A stretch of DNA of 64,000 bases from positions 48,110,423-48,174,422 of the forward strand of contig CM033394.1 in assembly GCA_019426215.1 (NCBI GenBank), written 5' to 3'. Below are positions 1 to 11,230 of the stretch, in pieces. The notes below the pieces were generated by a model. It saw only the letters and a list, made by a program, of their open reading frames with translations. It had not been told where the DNA came from and did no database searches. Source of the stretch: Buddleja alternifolia. Lineage: Eukaryota > Streptophyta > Magnoliopsida > Lamiales > Scrophulariaceae. The position numbers were made by a program, and so were the translations under genes. How positions within the stretch are numbered: the first letter of the stretch is position 1; each line of letters opens with the position of its first letter.

Positions 1-340
1 TTAGTGAATTTTCAGTAAGAAAACAACTACTCCATAATGGTAAGAGACCCCATATAGGAACCACATATTCAAAATTCTAAATGAATGGCTAGTTCATGTT
101 TTTTGTGAAATGGAAAGCAAACAAATTCAGATAATGGAGCTAACATACTCTTGGGTAAATAGGATCTGATAGCATAACAAGTTTTTCCTCTTTTTGCTTT
201 TCACAAACCATTTAGTTGCTTTTAGGAACCGACCAAGTGATTCCACAATTTGTTGTCCTTGTGTAATGTGTGCAAATTGTCATTTCAAATGTCGAAGAGA
301 TGTTAGCAATGATTGCTTTATCAATGTTGTGCAGTTCTTC

Positions 341-2504
341 ATGGGTAGAAAGAGGAAAGATAGTGGGGGGACAATGATGGATGTTGTACATGAGACTGAG
401 ACTGAGGAAACATCTTCCATGCATGACTTAACCTCGAGCGCTAGGTTCCAGTTTCGATCTCGACTTGATAGTCATCACATTCCGCTTTTTTCCGACACAT
501 CACAAAACGGTCAATCCACCCTCTTACTCAGGTTAATTTTATTATTTCATGGAATGGTTGATATCAACAATGTAGTATTCATGCATATGTGTAATACACC
601 GTTCTATCTACTAAACTTTTACCAAATTTTTTGGAGGATAACCATGACAATGAGGATCGAGATCATAGTCACTCTACTTCACGTTTTCCAGTGCATCAAA
701 ATAGGGCTGACCTACCCTCTTTCTCAGGTTAATTGCTCATTTATACGGTATTTTGAATATATTATAGTAAGTTCTGTGTTGTTTGAATATTATGAGCTTC
801 AAGACATTATTATTTTTAATGTTAATTGATCAATTTTATGTTTATTTTAATGTCTTAATGTTTTCTTTGTCAGGTGCCAAAACAAGCACATCTATTTGTT
901 CAAGAAAGGGTAGAGGCCGGAGCAAACCAATTAAGAAATGGAATAAAGGACAAAAGCTTCGGCTAGGGCTTACTCTTAATGGCGAAATTGATGGGCCAGA
1001 TAGAGTATAATTCAAAACGCAACTTGGAGTTTTGGCTCGAAATTCTTACAGGTTTCCGCTCATCTATACATCATTTGATAAGATGCCTCATCATCAATGA
1101 TAAGATGCCTCAACATCTCATTGATGATTTGTGGGATGAAATAAAGGTATTATGATTGAGCATACAAGTGTTAACTACATTGAGGTTTTGTTTCAATTTT
1201 TCTCATTGTAACTTAAATTAACTTGTAATGCAGAAGAACACTACATTGACTGATGAGGCAAAACGTGATGTTATTAAGGATTTCAGTGCGAAGTGGAGGC
1301 AAGGGAAATATGAGATGAAAAAGAAAAATTCCAGGCCTTATGAGGATGACAAAGAGATGTTAAAGGAATTGGAATTGTGATGTATCTTACATACTACTTA
1401 TTTTGATTATTGAGAGTAATAAATAAATTGACTCGTATATAACAGTTGGAAGCAGAAAGAAATGCTAAAAAGATATCTCAATATGAGTGGCATCACCAAC
1501 TAGGACGCATGCCGCTCCTTGAGTTAAAAAAACAGGTTATTTTTTGTCCTTCATAAAATTTTGTGCATATTACTTACAGAAGGCTCATTAGTTACTTCTT
1601 TATTTTATTGCAGTTTTTAGATGGAGGAATTGCGCCATGTCGAATAGACCTTTTTGGTATGCCTCGCGCACGAAATGGAAAGCCTCCAGTCAACCAACAT
1701 ATTTCTAACCTTATTGTAAGTATGTTGATTTTATGTAGTTTATGCAACTCATATGATTTATCTTGCTACACTTATGTGAAATGTGTTTTTCAATACAGAA
1801 AGAAATGAGAGATAGTATATCTCGTGTGCCTGAAGAAGAACGAACAAGAGAGGTAGAAGAGACCGTGTGGACTGAGTTTATGGGGGCGGATAGTCATGGT
1901 CGTGTTAGGTGTGCAGGCCAAGGGGTTAGACTATTTAAGTATTGACTGAGAATGTCTTCAAATGATGTTATCACTAAAAGAGTTCAAGAAAAACTTATGC
2001 AAGAAGTAAATGAAAAAAATGAAAGAGAAGGATGATCAAATGAAGGAGGAAAGGGAGCAAATGAGGGAGGAAAGAGAACAAACGAAAGGGCTATTGGAAC
2101 AACTGGAAAAAAAGTTGACTCAAACACGAGCAGAGATGCCTCAAGAAGTGGCAGAAAATGTGATGTCATATTTTGGACTTGGTAACTTTCCTATAGCACC
2201 ATTTGTACCATCTATCACTCCAGTCGGACCACTTGCCACTCCATTTCAACCACCTGGCACGTTAGTTCGACCATCTGCCTCTTTCTTTCGTCCTACCACT
2301 ATTCCATGTCGGCCTATTGAGATGCGACAGGTACGAAGACCTCAACTTGCTAATCAATTTCGCAATAGTATATTTCTAAAATGATTCCAAATGTAGGTTA
2401 TTGATTCATCTAGTACCGATCGAGCATCTAGTACACGTGGAGCTTCGAGTACAATGGGTTTTGGTGCAAGTATGTCGAGCAATGACTCAGTTAGGAGTAC
2501 TTGA
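341..2504 (+). pseudogene. CACTA transposase gene, plant Ptta/En/Spm type (PF03004-like), broken
   Basis: Spliced exons can be followed by GT/AG borders: about 341-527, 631-727, 874-1147, 1234-1380, 1444-1534, 1615-1715, 1799-1945 and 2010-2330, with a last exon 2396-2504. Key peptides are GRGRSKPIKKWNKGQKLRL, FKTQLGVLARN, ETVWTEFMGADSHGRVRCAG and a coiled coil of KEEREQMREER-type heptads around 2010-2140, followed by a proline-rich tail and an SSTRGASST-type Ser/Thr-rich end. This order matches the plant transposase domain found in the second ORF of CACTA elements. It is broken: a TAA at 1008-1010 interrupts the conserved DRV-FKTQLGV block, the exon ending near 1380 runs into TGA, and the block after 1945 changes frame. 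A 22-bp near-duplication at 1075-1120 adds damage. Exon borders are my own estimates. Confidence 0.72.
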
Positions 2505-4394
2505 AACCATCATGGATATGGAGGTGAGATTTAACCTATTGGTGACATCATTCCTTGATGTTGATTAATGGTTGCTTTGTGTCATTGATTGCTTTCTAGA
2601 ATAATGTTGCTGAAAGGTTGATTGTTTTTATTTTTTTTGTTAACGTAGTCATAGGAATACAAACCTCTACATCTATGTTCCTTTCAATATCACATATCAA
2701 TCTCTATGACTCTTTTTCTCATTCATTTCTGTTCACATCTAATTTTCTTAACATAATGCCAGTAGACCAGAAACATGGAGGATATCAAGACTTTTAGGAA
2801 AAACAATAGTATAAAATTTTATATCTGTTGGTACTTCAAATCTTCAAGTCTTATTTGATTTTATCGAAATGATTCTTAATATACCTTGGCACATATGTTG
2901 TGATTCTTTCAGGTTATCTCTGTTTCCTTCCTTTTTTGGGTGCATCAATAAGATCAATTGTGAATCTAATATATTTAGAGCATTTTGGAAAAGCTACTTT
3001 TCAGTTACATAGGTAACACATGAAGACTGGAAAAAGTTTCTTATTCCAATAATTGTAAAAATAGTTGAATATTCTGCATTTTACTAAATTTCAGCCCTCT
3101 TTCTCACTTAGCTAACTATATTGATCTATTATTGCAAGGTGATATTTGGAACATCTCACTCAATTTTGCTCCGCCTTAGCTGCTTCGATTAAAAGGTAAT
3201 AATCTATCTGTTTTTACCAAGTCCTTATTTGGATTTGCAGTAGTTTGAATTGCTTTGGTGGATTTATGGCATTGTTTTATTAGCTTTGGGAATGTACTGA
3301 GAGTTGTATACTTCAGCTCAGTAAAATTGCAAAATCGTTAAGATGGAGAAAGTAGAATGATCACATGATTCTATGTTTCGGTTCACATAAATTTTAATTT
3401 TGTTTGTGTCATAGCACTTCATTTGACTATTATATTGGTATTTACAATTTTTGTATAGGTTATTTGTGTACAGATGGATTATTGTGTGTTGAAATAAGGA
3501 ATTATAATAGCATTATGTTTTGGTTCTTTACTATTTGTTGTTTGCTTATAGAATTCTACGATGTAAGTATGTTTGTGTTGGTCGTCAATAATATAGAAAA
3601 AAGGTTTGCATAAATGCATTATACATTTTTGCTATTGACCTATGGAAATTTTTATTTTTATGTGAATTTTTGAGCTAAATTTATTATCATTTTTTATTAT
3701 TTTTGTTCTTAAACGAAGCTTAGGTTTCAAAAGATCAAAAAAAACGTTTATAAGCAGCCAATTCTTCCGTGGAGTCCAAGGTATGTCTTTGTAGAATAAT
3801 ATTGTTGTAATTTATAAGTCTGAGTCACATAATTATATAATTAAGAAATTATTGATTAGTACTTTATTTAGCTTAAGAGTGCTTAATCTGGATGTTCTCA
3901 AATACCATAATCAGGTCAGCTTTTTTAGTTTAAGTACTAAAAATGTGACCAAAATTGATTATTGATTACTTTGTACAGAGGAACAACTAACTACTTTGAG
4001 AGAAGGGTGGGCATATCAGAAGGCTTCTATAATGTCAAAGTTTGCAAGATGGTTTGAAGAACTATGACTTCTAAAAAATTTTGAATTCTATGTCTCATCG
4101 TTGATTGTTTAGTACTACTATGATTTGCTTGTGTCTCATAGTTGATTGTGTAGATTGCTTGAGAATGTTAAGACATTTTGACTTGATTTCTTGTTTTGTT
4201 AACACTTTACGTATAAAGTAGTTATTTAGTGTTTTCCATGTTATATTTTGAAAATTGTATTCAACATCAATTTGATTGAATTTGAGCAGGTAATTAAATG
4301 CATGGTTGAAATTGATATCATATTCTTGTTTATTTTAGTTTTTGGGATTAAATTGCATTGGGGGGTGGGGGGGTGGGAGAGAAAAAAGAAAGAC
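2505..4394. other. CACTA interior without recognisable genes
   Basis: AT-rich sequence between the transposase gene and the subterminal repeats. The only open frame of note (3404-3613) is a short hydrophobic frame without a recognisable motif. I see no second transposase (TNPD-type) domain here, so that gene, if present, would lie left of the window. A G-run tract sits at 4361-4378. Confidence 0.5.
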
Positions 4395-4700
4395 TAATCA
4401 CCTCAGCTAGGAGCCGAGGTGAATATATGTCGGTCCTTGGTTGGTGAGAGCCAAGGTGAATAAGTGTATTCCCCTTGGCTCCCATCAATCATGGTGAATA
4501 AGTGTATTATTCCATTTTTTTCACCTTAGATCCTTAGCCATGGTGGATGAGCATGGCTAATACTTCCACCATGGCTTTTAGCCATGGTGGAAGTATTAGC
4601 CATGCTCGCGGATACTATGGCCAACAAGCCGTGGCTAGGCCATGGTCTTTTATTATTGACCATGGAAATAGATCAAAGACCATGGTTTTTTGGTCATAAT
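4395..4700. repeat. CACTA subterminal repeat region with a 28-bp perfect hairpin
   Basis: Dense short repeats built on AGCCATGGT / ACCATGGCT and CCTTGGCTC. At its centre, 4549-4576 and 4580-4607 are perfect 28-base reverse complements separated by TTT. Subterminal repeats of CACTA elements are known transposase binding sites; that these are such sites is inference from position and repetition. The same AGCCATGGTGGAAG motif occurs in the small CACTA element at 30060-30460. Confidence 0.75.
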
Positions 4701-4710
4701 CAATACTAAC

Positions 4711-4723
4711 TTTTCTTGTAGTG
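4711..4723 (-). repeat. CACTA terminal inverted repeat (3' end)
   Basis: TTTTCTTGTAGTG, reverse complement of CACTACAAGAAAA. The next 12 inner bases continue to match the 5' end of the small element at 30060 (…TTAGTATTGA), linking the two. Confidence 0.85.
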
Positions 4724-4840
4724 CAATCGGGCCCTACTCTTCATTTCTTCTTTTCTAAGCTCTATTTTGACTCTATTTTCACTCTTTTAAGCCACAATTA
4801 TTTTATCCTACAAAAGCGAAATATGAACTAATCAAAGTCA
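4724..4840 (+). repeat. Dispersed repeat copy R1, left piece
   Basis: Matches 61.09-61.29 kb (shared CATTTCTTCTTTTCTAAGCTC and ATATGAACTAAT). The copy resumes after the LINE at 20576, so the LINE landed inside it. The LINE target duplication is approximately AACTAATCAAAG at 4827-4838 and AACTAATAAAG at 20575-20585. Confidence 0.7.
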
Positions 4841-5689
4841 GGAAAGAAAGCTGTTGTGGGATGAATTGGAGGAGCTCAGGACCACTATACCTGGTCCTTG
4901 GCTTATCCTTGGTGATTTTAACAATGTCTTACACATGTCTGACAGACTTAGAGGTGCACCTGTAGTTGTATCAGAGATTGAGGATTTTCAAGCTTGTTTG
5001 GATCAGTGTGAACTGGAGGATATTAGATGGAGAGGTCAAAGATACACTTGGAATAATTGTCATGATGAGGATGTGAGAACATACACAAAAATAGACAGAG
5101 TTTTGGGCAACACCCAGTGGTTCATTGAATTTCCTGACTCAGAATCCTTATTTTTGCCTGAAGGAGTTTCAGACCAGAGCCCTATGGTGGTCTCGTTCCT
5201 TTTACAAAGTGCAAGAAGAAAAAGTGCCTTCAAATTCTTCAACATGTGGACTGATGATCCACTGTTTAAGGAGTTGGTGAAAGAGGGATGGTCCCAAAAT
5301 GTTCTTGGTAACCCTATGTATGTGCTGGTGCAGAAGTTGAAAAAACTTAAAAGCAAGCTGAAACATCTTAACCGGTCCCACTGCTCTGATATTGAAAAAT
5401 AGACTGAAATTGCAAGGAATGAGTTGCTTCTACTCCAGGAACAAGTGCAGTTGAATCCGCAAAGCATAACCCTTCAACAAAGAGTACATGATATGAGAGA
5501 AATTCTTAAGAGCAGAAGTTTGGCATTTGATAAATTCATGTTGCAGAAGATGAAGGCTGACTGGATTAATTTGGGAGATATGAATACAAAATACTTCCAC
5601 CTTTATCTTAAGAAGAAGAACTACAGAAATAGGGTCCTGAGTATTGATGATGGCAGTGGGACTATCCTGACTGAGTGTGGGGAGGTTAC
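4841..5689 (+). pseudogene. LINE ORF2, endonuclease C-terminal part and linker (truncated)
   Basis: In frame from the truncation point: RKLLWDELEELR, then GPWLILGDFNNVL (the endonuclease GDFN motif), YTWNN, KIDRVLGN and SDQSPMVV (the SDH-like region). These are the last blocks of the exonuclease-endonuclease-phosphatase fold; the N-terminal half of that domain is absent. A coiled, lysine-rich linker follows. TAG at 5400-5402 interrupts the frame. At 5690-5694 the frame meets the TSD ATCAC of the Athila-like insertion and resumes unchanged after it at 18238. Confidence 0.85.
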
Positions 5690-5694
5690 ATCAC
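5690..5694. repeat. Target-site duplication ATCAC (left) of the Athila-like element
   Basis: Identical to 18233-18237. The inserted length (12,543 bp including one TSD) is a multiple of three and the LINE frame is continuous on both sides. Confidence 0.85.
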
Positions 5695-7358
5695 TGATAA
5701 GAGGCATTTTTACGTGTTTTTAAGCCCCTTTGCGTTTATGTCTTAGGTTCATTTATCGCTTGATTCTTGCCACATGTGCGTTTAATTCGTGCATTAAGTG
5801 ATTTCAGGTCTTAAATGGATACAATCAAAGAACGGGATGAAAAATGACGTATAAAACAAGTTTAGGCCAAATTGCTACGCACCCCTACGCCTAGGCGCCA
5901 TTTTGCCCACGCCCGGGCGCCGTATCTACACCACTTTCCACGTTCGAGCGCTATTTCCGTATGTTTAGAGGCCGAATTGGATGAAGTTCCCTTCTACAAT
6001 GTTGTAGAACTATGTGTTAGCTTCAAATGAGGACTTGAATCATCCAAATCGGAGTTTCGTGGAGAAAGTTATGAATGAAATACGATTGCTGCGCAGGATA
6101 CATTGCATTTAATTTCAGCATTCTGAATCCCGCGCCCAAGCGCTGTAATGCCACGCCTAGGCGTGTCCACACCCGAATTGAGATTCTTTTCAGCCAAAAG
6201 ATCATCATTTGATGGGGGAATGGAACATTAAAAGCCAAGAGGTCATCACATGTATGAGAGGGATGTCATAAGTATGTTTCTTAATAGATCTACTTTAGGA
6301 AATTTTATACTACTCACTTTAAGAGTAGTGGAGGACACTAGTGGGAGACACACACTAGGAGCTGATTTGTGGTGGTCTTCTTAAGGCATTTTTTTAGCAC
6401 AATGGACGGATACATTGGGGAGGAGGAGAGAGAGAGGCATTTTTTTGGCCATCACTTTTCACTCATCATCATTCATCACCATTCTTCATCACTTTTGGAG
6501 GGGAACAAAGAGAGAGGAGCTAAGGATTGAAGATCAAGAGCAAAGATCCATCATCAATCAATTGAGGGAGTTTTAATTATTTGCATTTACATGTTTATTT
6601 CCATGAGTATGTATATGTTTGTATTAGATTTTCTTAAGGCTTTGATGAGAGGCTAATATTGTAGAACTAAGGCCATGTGAAGGCCAAATTATGAATCAAT
6701 ATATGTGAAGTTGCTCTTTGTATTAATTCTCCTATTGCTTTGTGTGTTAATTCTATGCTTTTATTCCAATCATGTGTTGATCACCATATGCTTGCTATCT
6801 TGCCTAATCTAGTTGTTCGAGAGAAAATAGATTAGGGTGCAAGAGAATTAACACATCATCCGAAACAAATGAGGGATTGCCCTAGAAATAGGTAAAGATT
6901 CCCGGTGTTGTTAGCCGGATTCGTTCGGGGAAGCTCTAGAACGTTAATGCGTGATTTTTGATTAGATTCTCGGATAGACATATTTAGAGACCGTCAATTA
7001 ATCATAGGATTATTATGTGCCGAGATATCGGGTAATAGTTAATTTAGGAGTTTCCACCAAAGCAATAGGAGTCTAATAATTCGAAGAGTAGCTCATATAT
7101 ATTGACGAGTAGATTCGGTTGTAGCATGTGCCTTAGTCATTTTATCATACGTGAGATTAAATCTATAGTACGTTTCTCTTTGGTTCTTCATTTGTTTAAT
7201 CTTTTTCTTGCACTTTACTTTAATTGTCTTATCTTTTATCGAAAATCATTAACTAGAATTCAAGTCCTTGTGGTTCGACAACCCGGACTTTTTGTCCACT
7301 TATTACTACACACGTCTAGTGCACTTGCTATCATAGCACGTTAGCTTTTAGCGTGTCA
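5695..7358 (+). repeat. Athila-like 5' LTR
   Basis: Begins TGATAAGAGGC and ends GCGTGTCA, matching 16566-18232. Palindromic GC motifs lie at 5887-5922, 5940-5952 and 6131-6168. The LTR end is followed by an 18-base repeat of its own last bases (7359-7376). Confidence 0.88.
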
Positions 7359-7398
7359 ATCACATTTAGCGTGTCAATCACATTTCAGAGCAAGAGAA
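7359..7398 (+). other. LTR-gag junction lacking a primer binding site
   Basis: Only 40 bases separate the LTR end from the gag ATG. They consist of a second copy of ATTTAGCGTGTCAATCAC plus ATTTCAGAGCAAGAGAA. No tRNA-complementary TGG… primer binding site is visible, although Athila-type elements normally carry one here followed by a leader. The piece ATCACATTTCA also matches the LINE flank just right of the 3' LTR (18233-18243). Confidence 0.6.
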
Positions 7399-8382
7399 AT
7401 GGCCAATAATCTCAACCAAAACCCAAATGGAAATTTCCCGGACATGAACTCACCGAAAACTAGGGAGTGGTTACAAGGTGTTCTACAAGCCATGCAAGCG
7501 GTACCTCCTCCACAACTCCCATCGGTTCGGGGTAGCTTACCACCTAGGGTCCATACCATTCCGGGGCCCGTAGTCGTGCCTAATTTCTACACACCAAACT
7601 ACCACATTCCGGCTCACATTTTTAATATGGTGCAAGGAGATCCTTTCTATGGAGAACCGCACGAATCACCACACGCTCATTTGGAAACCATAGATGAGGC
7701 TCTTGTGACCATTCAATATCACCCACGAGATCTTGATGCGATTCGTCTAAGAGTCTTCCATTTCTCATTGAAGGATAGGGCGACAACATGGTACAAATCC
7801 TTACCTCCACAATCTATTACAACATGGAGTGAGTTGGTCGATGCCTTTTTAAATAAATTCTTTCCACCCTCAAAAATCAATGAGCTACGGAGTAATATAA
7901 AAGGGTTTAGGCAAAGGAGCAATGAATCTTTAGCCGAGGCTTGGGCTAGATATAAGGGCATGCTCCGTAAATGTCCCGATCATAATTTTGGGTTGAATGA
8001 ACAAGTACTCCATTTCTATGATGGGGTTAGGTCACGTATTCGGCATAGACTCAACGCGGGTGCGGGAGGAGATCTCCTTGGGTTAGACTGTCAAAGTGTA
8101 TGGGACAAAGTCGAACAGTTGGCCCGAGAAGACGAGCTTTACCCCGACGATGAAGAGGCCTCATCCTCTAAAAAGGTTGCTTGTATTGAGGAAGTAGTAG
8201 AGGAAGTAGTAGTCTTGGAACCGGAGGTTGGCAATGTTAATTATGTGGGGAATCAAAATAAACCTCGGGTGAACTTTCATATACCCGAGAATTTTCCAAA
8301 AAGGCCCAACCCGCACAGAACGCACAACGGGGATCTATCAACCGGGGATCTATCAAGCTCCACGACCACCCTTCAATAACCC
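7399..8382 (+). pseudogene. Athila-like gag, N-terminal part
   Basis: An open frame of 326 codons with the plant retrotransposon gag core: HLETIDEALVTI, FHFSLKDRATTWYKSLPP, FLNKFFPPSKINELRSNI, ESLAEAWARYKGMLRKCP and QVLHFYDGV. This protein forms the nucleocapsid of the element in the cytoplasm. The frame ends near 8380 because of a shift around 8330, where CGGGGATCTATCAA is tandemly duplicated; gag-like sequence continues in another frame to 8796. Confidence 0.85.
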
Positions 8383-8856
8383 ACCCCCGAGGCAAGGCAA
8401 TTTCAATGGACAAGGTCAAGGTCAAGTGCAAATGCGACCTCCCACAATCGATGAGAAACTAGATGCTCACATGAAAAAGTCCGATACATCTTTCAACGAA
8501 CTTCGGGTATGATAAAGGATATGTGTATGGAGATGAAGGATTTGCGAACACAAGTAGGGCAACTTTCTAATGCGGTTAACGGTAGAGCCCCGGGGACTCT
8601 CCCAAGCGACACGGAAAAGAACCCGAAGGCCCAATGCAATGCCATAGCCTTGAGAAGTGGCAAACAATTGGAGAATGACACTGCCAGTACATCCGCGCCC
8701 GAGCGCCCCGACGTGCACGCCCAGGCGCCTGATCTACCCTGTTCTGGACAAAACTCTCTGCATCCCGCGCCCGAGCGCCCAGAAATGCACGCCTAGGCGC
8801 CAACAGATCCGCGCCTAGGCGCCGATATACGCGCCCAGGCGCCGCCTACTGTTTCA
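8383..8856 (+). pseudogene. Athila-like gag C-terminal part with palindrome-rich insert
   Basis: Continues gag: DEKLDAHMKKSDTSF, then KDLRTQVGQLSNAVNGR and NAIALRSGKQLE, blocks usual for the gag-protease linker of this clade. From 8694 to 8845 the DNA is a run of CGCGCCCGAGCGCC / CACGCCTAGGCGCC motifs. A TAG at 8794-8796 arises from the CCTAGG core of one of these palindromes; copies with CCCAGG at the same place read through. Confidence 0.75.
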
Positions 8857-9748
8857 GTGGGTTTTCATCCGTCTAATCCAACGCTTTCTCCCCCTATCGA
8901 AGTTCGTCTCCCCTTCCCAAATGCTCACAAAAAGAAGAAAAAGGAGATGGATCCGAGCTTTCTTCGAATTTTGGCAATCCTTCGGGAAGTGAGAATTAAT
9001 ATTCCGTTTATTGACGCCATTCTCCAAATGCCGAATTATGTGAAGTTCTTCAAGGACATACTCTCCAACAAGCAGAAGTGGGAAGAGAATGAGACGGTGT
9101 GCCTCACGGAAGAATGCTCCGCCGTATTACTCAATAAATTGCCAACTAAGCTCCAAGATCCCGGGAGTCTCACAATCCCATGCACGATTGGATCCCTATC
9201 ATTCAAGAAGGTGTTATATGACTAGGGGGCCAGCATCAATCGAAGACGTTATTGTCCAAGTCGACAAGTTTTATTTTCCCGTTGATTTCGTAGTACTCGA
9301 CATGGAAGAAGATGTGGAGGTACCATTAATCCTAGGGAGACCATTCCTAGCCACGGGTAAGGCGGTAATTGACATTGCTAATGGTAAGCTTACCTTGAAT
9401 GTGGGCGATGACAAAGTTACCTTTGATGTTTACAAAGTCCTTAAACATCCTATTGATCATGACTCGTGTTATCGAATTGATACATTTGACCATTTGATTG
9501 TTGAGTATTTACAGGACAATACAATTGAAAATTCTCTCGAACAGAATCTTATGAAATCCATGCAAGTGGACTCGGAGAAAGATGATCTAGTGGAAAAGGT
9601 TCTAAGCTTGGAGTACAAATCTTCCTCTCATTCGGGAGGATTCATCAAAGTTGATAGATCATTGTCAGGATCACCTCGCCCATCTATTGAAGAACCCCCC
9701 TCTCTCGAACTCAAACCCTCCCCTCCCACCTTAAATATGTGTACTTGA
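8857..9748 (+). pseudogene. Athila-like aspartic protease region, active site broken
   Basis: Upstream blocks (LPFPNAHKKKKKEMDPSF, CTIGSLSFKKVLYD) lead to the protease active site, which should read D-L/T-G-A-S; here D is followed by TAG and then GASI (9221-9236). Immediately after, sequence jumps to EDVIVQVDKFYFPVDFVVLD, VPLILGRPFLATG and ANGKLTLNV. The roughly 35 residues usually present between the active-site loop and the EDV block are missing, so there is both a stop and an internal deletion plus a frame change. No functional protease can be made from this copy. Confidence 0.8.
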
Positions 9749-10790
9749 ACGATGACGAAACACTCCCATTGATCATTTCCTCATCTCTTTCAGGATCACA
9801 AGAAGAGCAATTAATGACGGTGTTGAGATCTCACAAACGGGCTTTTGGGTGGAAACTTGCGGACATCAAAGGCATTAGTCCAGCGATATGTATGCACAAA
9901 ATACTTATGGAGGACTCCACCAAGCCTACACGCCAACCCCAAAGGAGATCAAACCCACAAATCCAAGAGGTAGTAAAGAAGGAAGTGATTAAACTGCTCG
10001 ACTCAGGTATAATCTATCCTATTTCTGATAGTGCGTGGGTGAGCCCTACCCAAGTGGTGCCTAAGAAAGGGGGATAACGGTAATTGAGAATGCGAATAAT
10101 GAGCTATCCCAACTCGTATAATTAGTGGGTGGCGTGTATGTATAGATTACCGTAAGTTGAATGATGCCACACGTAAGGATCATTTCCCCCTCCCCTTTAT
10201 TGACCAAATGCTTGAACGATTAGCCGGGCATGATTTCTATTGTTTTCTAGATGGTTACTCCGGCTATAATCAAATTGCCATAGATCCTGAGGACCAAGAG
10301 AAAACCACTTTCACTTGTCCTTATGGCACATTTGCTTATAGAAGGATGCCATTTGGCTTGTGTAATGCCCCGGCCACTTTTCAAAGATGCATGATGGCTA
10401 TTTTTCATGATATGGTTGAAGATTTCCTTGAAATTTTTATGGATGACTTTTCTGTTTTCGGAACAACTTTTGATATCTGTCTTGCTCATCTAAATGTTGT
10501 GCTTAAACGTTGTGAAGAAACCAACCTTGTTTTGAATTGGAAAAATGCCATTAATGGTCCGGGAGGGGATTGTACTTGGCCACAAGATCTCTCAAAAAGG
10601 GATCGAAGTGGACCAAGCCAAGATTGAGGTCATTGAAAAACTTCCCCCGCCCACATCGGTAAAAGCTGTTAGGAGTTTCTCGGGCATGCTGGTTTCTATA
10701 GGCGATTCATCTTGAATTTCTCTAAAATTGCGAAACCGTTGTCTAATTTGCTTGTTAAAGATGCACCTTTGATTTCAATTCTTCTTGTAT
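9739..10790 (+). pseudogene. Athila-like reverse transcriptase, frameshifted
   Basis: Frame 9739-10077 carries RAFGWKLADIKGISPAICMH, KEVIKLLDSGIIYPISDS and WVSPTQVVPKK. After a break at 10077-10157 the frame continues with DYRKLN, FPLPFIDQMLERLAG, FYCFLDGYSGYNQI, TFTCPYGTFAYRRMPFGL and the catalytic FMDD (near 10436-10447). Further shifts follow 10560, where the thumb and connection sequences (VIEKLPPP, LNFSKIAKPL) change frame. The palm aspartates are present but the enzyme is interrupted at least three times. Confidence 0.85.
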
Positions 10791-11230
10791 GCAGGCCTTT
10801 CTTGATTTGAAGGAACCTTAGTTTCCGCCCCTATCATGTCATCCCCCGATTGGAGCTTACCATTCGAATTGATGTGTGATGCGAGTGACACCGCGGTTGG
10901 AGCGGTCCTTGGCCAAAGGAAGGAAAAGGTATTTCGAACCATTTACTATGCTAGTAAAACTCTTAACGATGCACAATTGAATTATGCCACCACGGAAAAA
11001 GAATTACTCGCCATAGTCTTTGCATTCGATAAATTCCACTCTTACCTCGTGCTAAACAAAGTGATAGTTTACACCGATCATTCGGCTTTAAAATATTTGC
11101 TTGCCAAGAAAGATGCTAAACCAAGACTCTTAGGTGGATTTTGTTACTCCAAGAATTTGATTTAGAGATAAAAGACAAGAAAGGCACCGAAAATGTAGTA
11201 GCCGACCACCTCTCACGATTAGAGCTAGTG
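10791..11230 (+). pseudogene. Athila-like RNase H domain
   Basis: FELMCDASDTAVGAVLGQR (first catalytic Asp), FRTIYYASKTLN, YATTEKELLAIVFAFDKF (catalytic Glu) and VYTDHSALKYLL (catalytic Asp) give the complete RNase H core in one frame (10836-11165). The frame shifts near 11150 into [25 protein letters not shown], which begins the integrase frame. The domain itself looks intact; it is isolated by shifts on both sides. Confidence 0.85.

Larger units (their letters stand above)
1..4723 (+). mobile_element. CACTA (En/Spm-like) DNA transposon, right-hand part
   Basis: The element runs off the left edge of the window and ends at 4723 with TTTTCTTGTAGTG, the complement of the canonical CACTA terminus CACTACAAGAAAA. 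Inside it lie a decayed plant Ptta/En/Spm-type transposase gene (341-2504), about 1.9 kb without coding potential, and a subterminal region (4395-4700) rich in CCATGG-centred inverted repeats, the usual layout of CACTA 3' ends. The three bases after the end are CAA; the partner TSD would lie outside the window. The flank from 4724 on belongs to a dispersed repeat also seen at 61.0-61.6 kb. Transposase damage suggests the copy can no longer move itself. Confidence 0.85.

Noticed and set aside
7102..7344. 80-codon frame, identical at 17976-18218
   Set aside because: Lies inside both Athila-like LTRs; identical only because the LTRs are. No domain.
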